Source of the DNA: Variovorax sp. 679
Lineage (GTDB): Bacteria > Pseudomonadota > Gammaproteobacteria > Burkholderiales > Burkholderiaceae_C
NCBI RefSeq assembly: GCF_003952185.1
Contig: NZ_RXFS01000001.1
Span: forward strand, 744,001 to 808,000
DNA length: 64,000 bases
Reading direction: 5' to 3'
Both the position numbers and the translations under genes were made by a program. Below are positions 57,534 to 64,000 of the stretch, piece by piece. A model generated the notes under the pieces. It was not told the origin of the DNA. It worked only from the letters and a program-made list of their open reading frames with translations, and ran no database searches. Numbering within the stretch: the stretch's first letter is position 1; each line of letters begins with the position of its first letter.

Positions 57534-59504
57534 TTACTTCCCCGCCGGGCTGTCGTCGAGCAGCGCCGGATCGATGTACGTCGCGAAACTGCGCGCGTAC
57601 CGGGGCCGGAGGTGGCCGATGTCCTTGTAGGCGGGCGAACCGTCGTCGGGCATGCTGCGAAGGCACCGCCCGTCGGCGCAAAGGCTGGCGAACGGCTCGA
57701 TGACGCGCGCACCGTTGGCCAATGCCACCTGCTTCAGCCGCTCGTTGAATCGCGCCTGGTCTTCCGGCATCGGTGCCCCGGGCTGCCCGGAGGCAGCGGT
57801 CATCTTGCCAAGCCGGCTGCCCTGGATCTGCCCGAGCGGGTCGAAATCCATGCCCACCGGGTTGCCGAGCACCAGGTAGACCGTTTTTTTCGCCGACAGG
57901 CGCTTCAGCACTTCGCCCAGCGACTTGAGCGAGAGGTCGACGCCGTCGCCGCCGAGGAACGGGTGCACGGCTTTACTGCCGTCGACGAAGAAGTTCACCG
58001 TCGGCCCCGCGCCTGTGAAGTAGCAGCTCCAGCACGCCCCGAGCACCACCGAATCGACCTCCGGCTTGAGCGCCAGGTCGAGCACCGCCGCGCGCCGCTC
58101 GTCGCAGCCGGTGTCCAGGCTGCTGAACAGGCCCGGTACCGGCGGGCACGAGCCCTTGGTCGCGAAGTACACGGTACGGGCCTTGTCGGGCTGCGTGCGC
58201 ACCAGTTCGAGCGCACGCGGCGCGTATTGCTCGACGTGGCTGTCGCCGATCAGCAGCACGTTGCGCTTGCCGCTGCCGGCACGGTAGACGAACTGCCCGC
58301 CCAGAGCTGACTCTTCAAAGCCGTCGTAGTAGTTGTCCTCGCGCGTCGCGTCGGCCACCGCCTGAAGGGCCGGGCTGTCATGGCGCGGCTGCGGAGCACC
58401 CAGGAAGACCAGCACACCGGCCAGCGCAAGGGCCGCACCGCCGCCTGCCAGTCCGCGCAGCATCGCCTGCGAAAGGTGCAGCTTGACGAAGCGCTCGAGG
58501 AATCGATACGTCGCCCAGGCCAGCACCACCGACGCCACCACGAGCGCGATTCGCAGGTTCAGGGGCGGCTCGCCACCGGTCACGATCCGCGCATACGAAA
58601 GCAGCGGCCAGTGCCAGAGGTACAGCGGATAGCTGATGAGCCCGATCCACACCATCACGCGGTTCGACAATAGGTACTTGTTGAGCACGCCGTTCGGCCC
58701 CGCCGCGATGCAGCTCACCGCGCCCAGCACCGGCAGCAGCGCCCACCAGCCCGGAAACGCCTTCGTGCTGCGCGTCATGACAAGGCCCAGCACAAGCAGG
58801 CCCACGCCGACGATCGACTGCAGGTGCTTCGTCCAAGGGCGCGATTCCGCCGCGCCCGATGCCGCGGCCTGCAGCCGCATGGCCGCCAGCAGCCCGCCCG
58901 CCATCAGCTCCCAGGCGCGCGACAGCGGCGAATAGAAAGCGGCTGCGCGATGCGGCTGCACCGTCAGCACATTGACGAGGAACGAAATCACGGCCACCGC
59001 CAGCACCACGCGCAGCATCGGCCAACGCTTGCGCCAGGCCAGCCCGAGCATCAGCGGCCAGAAGATGTAGAACTGCTCCTCGATGCCCAGCGACCACAGG
59101 TGCAGCAGCGGCTTGGTCTCGGCCGTGGCGTCGAAGTAGCCCGCCTCGCCCAGGAAGACGAGATTGGCGAAGAAAGCTGCCCCGCCGGTGGTCTGCTTGC
59201 CCAGTTGCGAGAACTCTCCCGGCAGCAGCACATACCAGCCGAAGGCCAGCGTCACCAACAGCACGAGCACCAGCGCCGGGAAGATCCGCCGGATGCGCCG
59301 TGCGTAGAAGTCGCCATAGCTGAAGTCGCCCGCCGCCAGGCTCTGCAGAAGAATGGTCGTGATCAGGAAGCCAGAGATCACGAAGAAGATGTCGACCCCG
59401 ATGAAGCCACCCGGCAGCAGGCTCGGAAAGGCGTGGTACGCCAGCACAGAGCCCACCGCGATGGCGCGCAGGCCGTCAATGTCCGGGCGGTACTTGGGAT
59501 GCAT
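57534..59504 (-). CDS. OafA/YrhL-type O-acyltransferase with SGNH domain (paralog 1)
   Basis: 656 residues. Acyltransferase-3 membrane domain (about 5-370, ten or more helices) starts DIDGLRAIAVGSVLAYHAF. It is followed by a periplasmic SGNH domain with Ser422 in GDSH (420-423) and the Asp628/His631 pair in DIGH. This architecture O-acetylates lipopolysaccharide, peptidoglycan or capsule. Paralogous to the next minus-strand gene. Inserted between yacG and mutT against the direction of the surrounding genes on its left. Confidence 0.92.
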   Translation of the reverse strand: MHPKYRPDIDGLRAIAVGSVLAYHAFPSLLPGGFIGVDIFFVISGFLITTILLQSLAAGDFSYGDFYARRIRRIFPALVLVLLVTLAFGWYVLLPGEFSQLGKQTTGGAAFFANLVFLGEAGYFDATAETKPLLHLWSLGIEEQFYIFWPLMLGLAWRKRWPMLRVVLAVAVISFLVNVLTVQPHRAAAFYSPLSRAWELMAGGLLAAMRLQAAASGAAESRPWTKHLQSIVGVGLLVLGLVMTRSTKAFPGWWALLPVLGAVSCIAAGPNGVLNKYLLSNRVMVWIGLISYPLYLWHWPLLSYARIVTGGEPPLNLRIALVVASVVLAWATYRFLERFVKLHLSQAMLRGLAGGGAALALAGVLVFLGAPQPRHDSPALQAVADATREDNYYDGFEESALGGQFVYRAGSGKRNVLLIGDSHVEQYAPRALELVRTQPDKARTVYFATKGSCPPVPGLFSSLDTGCDERRAAVLDLALKPEVDSVVLGACWSCYFTGAGPTVNFFVDGSKAVHPFLGGDGVDLSLKSLGEVLKRLSAKKTVYLVLGNPVGMDFDPLGQIQGSRLGKMTAASGQPGAPMPEDQARFNERLKQVALANGARVIEPFASLCADGRCLRSMPDDGSPAYKDIGHLRPRYARSFATYIDPALLDDSPAGK

Positions 59505-59541
59505 CGTCGTCGTCGATCGGTCGGGGCGGGCGAGGACTCGC

Positions 59542-61509
59542 TCAGCGCGACGGCTGCTGCGCGGGGGCGGCGCGCACCGTGGGGTCGAAATAGCTGGCTT
59601 CTTCCCGCGTGTAGCGCGGGCGCAGGTGGTCGGCGTCCTTGTATGCGGGCGCGCCGTCGGGCAGCGTGACCAGGCAATGGCTGCCGTCCTTGCACAGCAC
59701 CGCCATCGCGTCGATGGGCTCGGCCCCGCTTGCTCCGGCGATGGCGCGCAACCTGTCGTTGAGCTGCTTCTGGTCGGCCGGCAGCGGCACCGTCGGCGAG
59801 GAGGTCATGGCCTCCATGTGCGTCAGGCGACTGCCTTCGATCAGGCGCTTGGGCGTGAACTCGGGGCCACCGGGGTTGTCGAGCAGCAGGAAGACCTTCT
59901 TGTGCCGCGCCAGCTCGCGCAGCGTGGCCTCCAGCGCAACGAGCGCGCGCTCGATGCCGTCGCCGCCCTGGAACGGATGGACCTGGTTGTCGGGCCCGCG
60001 GTAGTAGTACTCCAGCGCCCCGTGACCGACGAAATAGCAGTTCCAGCAGCCACCGATGACCACCGAATCGATCTCCGGACCCATCGCATAGGCCAGCATC
60101 GCGTCGCGGCGCTCGGCACAGCCGATGTTCTTGTCCGCGTAGACGCCCGGCACCGCCGGGCACGCGCCCTGGGTCACGAACCAGGCCGACTTGTCCGGCA
60201 TCGCCAGCGTGCGGGACAGCTCCATCACGCGCGGTGCGTACTGCTGCACATGGCTGTCGCCCACGAACAGCACGCGCTTCGGCCCGCTCCCGGTCTTGTA
60301 GACCAGCTGCTCGCCGATCTGGTCGAGCTTGAAGCCGGCGTAATAGTCGGCGTCCAGCGTGGCGTTGGCGACGATCTGCAGCCTCTCGCTGCTGTTGCGG
60401 GGTTGGGGTGCGCCGAAGAAGATCGCGGCGCTCAGGGCGGCGATCAGGACCATGCCCGCACCCAACGCCTTCAGGATGCCCGGGCCAGGACGGTTTCTCG
60501 CATAGCGCTCGATGAAACGGTACGTGGCCCACGCAAGCAGCACGCTGGCCACCATCGCGCCGGCACGGTAGACCGGAGAGGGATGCAGCGGATCGGCCTC
60601 CACGATGCGCACGAAGGCCAGCAACGGCCAGTGCCAGAGGTACAGCGGATAGCTGATGAGCCCGATCCACACCATCACGCGGTTCGACAACAGGTACTTG
60701 TTGAGCACGCCGTTCGGCCCCGCGGCAATACAGCTCACCGCGCCCAGCGTGGGCAGCAGCGCCCACCAGCCAGGAAAGGCCTTCGTGCTGCGGATCATCA
60801 CCAGCCCGAGCACGATCAGCCCGACGCCCACCACCGACTGCACATGGCTGCGCCAGGCGCTCGGCGTCGGCGGCTTCAATCGCATGCAAGCCAGGATGCC
60901 GCCCACCATCAGCTCCCAGAACCGGGAGGCCGGCGAATAGAACGACGCCGCCGGCAACGGATGCACCGTCGTCACGTTCACCACGAACGAGACCGCAGCG
61001 ACCGCCAGCACCACGCGCACGATCGGCCAGCCCTTGCGCCACGCGAGCCCCAGCAGCAGCGGCCAGAAGATGTAGAACTGCTCCTCGATGCCCAGCGACC
61101 ACAGGTGCAGCAGCGGCTTGGTTTCGGCGGCCGTGTCGAAATAGCCCGATTCGCCCCAGAACACGAAGTTGGCGACGAAGGCCGCACCGCCCACGGTCTG
61201 CTTGCCGAGCTCGGCGAACTCATCGGACAGCAGCAGGTACCAGCCCGCGCACAGCGTCGCGAACAGCACCACGAGCAGCGCCGGGAAGATCCGCCGGATG
61301 CGCCGCGCGTAGAAGTCGCGGTAGCTGAAATCGCCCACCGCGAGGCTCTGGAGAATGATGGTCGTGATCAGGAAGCCCGAGATCACGAAGAAGATGTCGA
61401 CCCCGATGAAGCCGCCCATCAGCGCCGTCGGGAACGCGTGATACACAAGCACCGAGCCCACCGCGATTGCGCGCAGGCCGTCGATGTCCGGACGGTACTT
61501 GGGGTGCAT
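59542..61509 (-). CDS. OafA/YrhL-type O-acyltransferase with SGNH domain (paralog 2)
   Basis: 655 residues from ATG 61509. Same architecture as paralog 1: acyltransferase-3 domain (DIDGLRAIAVGSVLVYHAF), SGNH domain with Ser419 in GDSH and Asp625/His628 in DADH. The two proteins align without gaps for about the first 205 residues. A 32-residue block around SNRVMVWIGLISYPLYLWHW is identical. The periplasmic halves differ more, which may mean different acceptor specificity. It lies 7 bases after the MutT-like stop codon (61517) and may be read with argJ-DUF815-mutT. Confidence 0.92.
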   Translation of the reverse strand: MHPKYRPDIDGLRAIAVGSVLVYHAFPTALMGGFIGVDIFFVISGFLITTIILQSLAVGDFSYRDFYARRIRRIFPALLVVLFATLCAGWYLLLSDEFAELGKQTVGGAAFVANFVFWGESGYFDTAAETKPLLHLWSLGIEEQFYIFWPLLLGLAWRKGWPIVRVVLAVAAVSFVVNVTTVHPLPAASFYSPASRFWELMVGGILACMRLKPPTPSAWRSHVQSVVGVGLIVLGLVMIRSTKAFPGWWALLPTLGAVSCIAAGPNGVLNKYLLSNRVMVWIGLISYPLYLWHWPLLAFVRIVEADPLHPSPVYRAGAMVASVLLAWATYRFIERYARNRPGPGILKALGAGMVLIAALSAAIFFGAPQPRNSSERLQIVANATLDADYYAGFKLDQIGEQLVYKTGSGPKRVLFVGDSHVQQYAPRVMELSRTLAMPDKSAWFVTQGACPAVPGVYADKNIGCAERRDAMLAYAMGPEIDSVVIGGCWNCYFVGHGALEYYYRGPDNQVHPFQGGDGIERALVALEATLRELARHKKVFLLLDNPGGPEFTPKRLIEGSRLTHMEAMTSSPTVPLPADQKQLNDRLRAIAGASGAEPIDAMAVLCKDGSHCLVTLPDGAPAYKDADHLRPRYTREEASYFDPTVRAAPAQQPSR

Positions 61510-61516
61510 CAAGCGA

Positions 61517-61981
61517 TCAGTTGGCCTGCTGCGCGTCTGCAGGCGCGACGACCGGCGGCGGCACGAACGGCAGGCCGCGCTCCTCCGACAGCCACTGCAG
61601 CACCGGGAACGCGCCCGGCAGCACCGGCGTCACGTCCAGCGGCAGCTGTTGCCAGGCCATGCGCTGGCCTTCGCGCATCTCGAACTCGCCGCTCCAGGCC
61701 GTGACCTTGCACCAGTGCAGACGTACCAGCGCGTGCGGATAGTCGTGCTCCGTGACCTTCCAGACCTCGGCACCGCCGATGGTGATGCCGAGCTCTTCCT
61801 GCAGCTCACGCCGCAGCGCCTCTTCGACCGTCTCGCCGGCCTCGATCTTGCCGCCGGGAAACTCCCAGAAGCCTGCATAGGCCTTGCCCTCGGGCCGCGT
61901 GGAAAGCAGCAGCGCGTCGTCGGCCAGGCGGATCAGCACGCCGACCGCGACTTCCGTGTGCTTGCGGGCTTGTTCGCTCAC
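61517..61981 (-). CDS. mutT: Nudix hydrolase, MutT-like (8-oxo-dGTP diphosphatase)
   Basis: 154 residues from GTG 61981. Perfect Nudix box from Gly44 to Ile66 (E50, R58-E59, E62-E63), preceded by FWEFPGGK. EHDYPHALVRLHWCKV is MutT-like. Sanitises oxidised dGTP. The GTG overlaps the ATPase stop by 4 bases (GTGA). Its place in the conserved zapD-yacG-mutT neighbourhood supports the name. Confidence 0.88.
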   Translation of the reverse strand: MSEQARKHTEVAVGVLIRLADDALLLSTRPEGKAYAGFWEFPGGKIEAGETVEEALRRELQEELGITIGGAEVWKVTEHDYPHALVRLHWCKVTAWSGEFEMREGQRMAWQQLPLDVTPVLPGAFPVLQWLSEERGLPFVPPPVVAPADAQQAN

Positions 61982-62853
61982 GCCTTGCTCCGCCCCGCGT
62001 AGTCGCGCGCGAACTGGTAGGCCACGCGGCCGCTGCGCGAACCGCGCTCCAGCGCCCACACAAGCGCCTCGGGCCGCGCCGCCGCGATGGCGGCTTCGTC
62101 CACGCCGAACGACGAGAGCCACTGGCCCACGATCGTCAGGTATTCGTTCTGGCTGAAGGGATAGAAGCTCACCCAGAGGCCGAAGCGCTCCGACAGCGAG
62201 ATCTTTTCCTCGATCACCTCGCCGGGATGGACCTCGCCGTCCTCGGTGTGGGTGTACGTGAGGTTGTCCTTCATGTATTCGGGCAGCAGGTGGCGCCGGT
62301 TGCTGGTCGCGTAGATCAGCACGTTGGGCGTCGAGGCCGCGATCGAACCATCGAGGATCGACTTCAGCGCCTTGTAGCCCGGCTCGCCCTCGTCGAAGCT
62401 CAGGTCGTCGCTGAAAACGATGAATTTCTCGGGCCGCTGCGACACCACCTCGACGATGTCGGGCAGGTCGGTGAGCTCGGCCTTGTCCACCTCGATCAGC
62501 CGCAGCCCCTGCGGCGCATAGGCCTGCAGGCAAGCGCGGATCAGCGACGACTTGCCCGTGCCGCGCGCACCGGTCAGCAGCACGTTGTTGGCAGGCTTGC
62601 CCTCGACGAACTGCTGCGTGTTGCGCGCGATCTTTTCCTTCTGGACGTCGATTTCCTTCAGCGAATCGAGCGACATCGCCGCCACATGCTTCACCGGTTC
62701 GAGCACGCCATGGCCCGAGCTGCGGCGACGGTAGCGCCACGCGATGGATGCGTTCCAGTCGGCGGGCTCCGCCAGCGGCTGCGGAAGAATCGATTCGATG
62801 CGGGTGATGAGCTGTTCGGCGCGTTCGATCAGCTTCTGGAACTGCTCATTCAT
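61978..62853 (-). CDS. DUF815 AAA-type ATPase
   Basis: 291 residues. Walker [10 protein letters not shown] (95-103) and Walker B-like IVFSDDLSF (about 146-153). [13 protein letters not shown] is typical of the DUF815 family of uncharacterised ATPases. It is encoded between argJ and mutT, overlapping both by 4 bases, a conserved arrangement in this bacterial group. Function unknown. Confidence 0.88.
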   Translation of the reverse strand: MNEQFQKLIERAEQLITRIESILPQPLAEPADWNASIAWRYRRRSSGHGVLEPVKHVAAMSLDSLKEIDVQKEKIARNTQQFVEGKPANNVLLTGARGTGKSSLIRACLQAYAPQGLRLIEVDKAELTDLPDIVEVVSQRPEKFIVFSDDLSFDEGEPGYKALKSILDGSIAASTPNVLIYATSNRRHLLPEYMKDNLTYTHTEDGEVHPGEVIEEKISLSERFGLWVSFYPFSQNEYLTIVGQWLSSFGVDEAAIAAARPEALVWALERGSRSGRVAYQFARDYAGRSKA

Positions 62854-64000
62854 GACCGGTAGTCGGCATTGATCGTCACGTACTCGTGGCTGAAGTCGCA
62901 GGTCCACACGGTCTCGCTGGCATTGCCGCGGCCCAGGCCGATGCGCACGGTGATCTCGCTCTGCTTCATCACGCGCTGGCCGTCTTCCTCGCGATAGGAC
63001 GGATTGCGCCCACCCTTGACAGCCACGTGCACGTCGTCGAGAAACAGGTCGATGCCCGTCTGGTCGAGGTCGGCGATGCCCGCGTAACCCACGGCCGCGA
63101 GGATGCGGCCCAGGTTCGGGTCGCTGGCATAGAAGGCCGTCTTGACCAGCGGCGAATGCGCCACGGCATAAGCCACCTGCTTGCACTCGGCAGCGTCCTT
63201 GCCGCCGTCGACCTGGATGGTGATGAACTTGGTCGCGCCTTCGCCGTCGCGCACGATGGCCTGCGCCAGCTTGCGCGCCACGTCCTGCATGGCGGCCACG
63301 AGCGCCTTGCCGTCGGCCGAGTCGAGCGAAGTGATGGTCGCGTTCGCGGCCTTCTGCGTCGCGATGACCACGAACGAATCGTTCGTCGAGGTGTCGCCGT
63401 CGATGGTCACGCGGTTGAACGAGGCGTCGGCCAGCAACCTGGCCAGCGGCTGGATCAGCGACGGATCGATCTTCGCGTCGGTCGCCATGAAGCCGAGCAT
63501 GGTCGCCATGTTCGGGCGGATCATGCCGGCGCCCTTGCTGATGCCGGTGATGGTGACGTTGGCGCCGCCGACCTGCGCCCGCTGGCTGAATGCCTTGGGG
63601 ATCGTATCGGTGGTCATGATGCCCTCGGCCGCACGCGCCCAGTTGTCCGCCTTGGCATCGGCGAGAGCGGCAGGCAGGCCCGCCTCGATGCGGTCGATGG
63701 GCAGCGGCTCCATGATCACGCCTGTCGAGAACGGCAGGATCTGCTCGGGCGAAATCTCCAGCTTGCGCGCCAGCGCGATGCAGGTGGAGCGCGTGCGCAT
63801 CAGTCCGTCTTCACCCGTGCCGGCATTCGCATTGCCGGTGTTGATGACCATCGCCCGGATGCCGTGGTTCGCAGCCAGGTGGTCGCGGCAGACCTGCACC
63901 GGCGCGGCGCAGAAGCGGTTCTGGGTGAACACGCCGCCGACCGCCGAGCCTTCGTCGATCAGCACGACCGTCAGGTCCTTGCGATTGGCCTTGCGCACGC
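62850..64000 (-). CDS. argJ: Glutamate N-acetyltransferase/amino-acid acetyltransferase ArgJ (N-terminus outside window)
   Basis: About 383 C-terminal residues are visible; some 25-30 N-terminal residues lie beyond 64000. The self-cleavage motif [13 protein letters not shown] is present; the Thr becomes the N-terminal nucleophile of the beta chain. It moves acetyl groups between ornithine and glutamate in the cyclic arginine pathway. Its stop overlaps the DUF815 start by 4 bases (ATGA). Confidence 0.95.
   Translation of the reverse strand, partial: VRKANRKDLTVVLIDEGSAVGGVFTQNRFCAAPVQVCRDHLAANHGIRAMVINTGNANAGTGEDGLMRTRSTCIALARKLEISPEQILPFSTGVIMEPLPIDRIEAGLPAALADAKADNWARAAEGIMTTDTIPKAFSQRAQVGGANVTITGISKGAGMIRPNMATMLGFMATDAKIDPSLIQPLARLLADASFNRVTIDGDTSTNDSFVVIATQKAANATITSLDSADGKALVAAMQDVARKLAQAIVRDGEGATKFITIQVDGGKDAAECKQVAYAVAHSPLVKTAFYASDPNLGRILAAVGYAGIADLDQTGIDLFLDDVHVAVKGGRNPSYREEDGQRVMKQSEITVRIGLGRGNASETVWTCDFSHEYVTINADYRS

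Noticed and set aside
57534..61509. Acyltransferase pair as a phage-defence or seroconversion phage island
   Set aside because: No integrase, att site or phage gene is present; surface modification may affect phage binding, but nothing in the sequence shows a defence system.

Overview
The window is a contiguous, gene-dense stretch of a high-GC betaproteobacterial chromosome. Gene content and order (fmdB-DUF502-aspS, ubiE/ubiJ/ubiB, hemA-prfA-prmC-grxD, rplU-rpmA-obgE-proB, pilBCD-coaE-zapD-yacG-mutT-argJ) and protein style point to Comamonadaceae, most likely Variovorax or a close relative. This is judged from family knowledge, not from a database search. No prophage, insertion sequence, CRISPR array or rRNA operon was seen. 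No gap between genes exceeds about 260 bases without an RNA gene or repeat in it.

Layout. 1-1515: divergent two-component pair (NarL-type regulator cut by the window edge, CHASE3 histidine kinase). 1724-4080: small envelope/osmotic-stress proteins (DUF1328, DUF883, YqjE-like, an unknown, BON lipoprotein, CsbD), with a perfect 34-bp palindromic terminator in the middle. 4205-8460 (all minus): nudB, an exonuclease-like protein, folE, a BLUF photoreceptor, an EamA transporter and a DUF429 protein. 8580-17566 (minus): aspS, DUF502, fmdB-like, a sodium symporter, the ubiquinone genes ubiB, ubiJ and ubiE, a Tim44-like protein and DUF971. 17566-23270 (minus): a HIT protein, a giant FAD/Fe-S 2-hydroxyacid dehydrogenase and serA. 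23524-30932 (plus): ugpB-ugpA-ugpE-ugpC-ugpQ and a DUF3772 MscS channel. 30952-34896: a divergent Lrp-type regulator and an ABC importer/GNAT operon. 35298-40969 (plus): hemA, prfA, prmC, grxD, a cupin and a CorC-like protein.

40991-49090: lytic transglycosylase, proS, rppH, CNP1-like lipoprotein, proB, obgE, rpmA, rplU, ispB and a tRNA-Pro(CGG). 49208-64000: the conserved pilBCD-coaE-zapD-yacG-mutT-DUF815-argJ block. It is interrupted at two places by surface O-acetylation genes: an MBOAT plus an SGNH partner after coaE, and two tandem OafA-type acyltransferases on the opposite strand after yacG.

The most distinctive non-coding signal is a roughly 92-bp repeat present five times. Each copy directly follows a stop codon, in the same orientation relative to the gene. 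Its stem-loop is kept by compensatory base changes between copies. Other points of interest are a BLUF light sensor sandwiched in a folE operon, a likely D-2-hydroxyglutarate dehydrogenase next to serA, and a gene-conversion-like tract between the two OafA paralogs.
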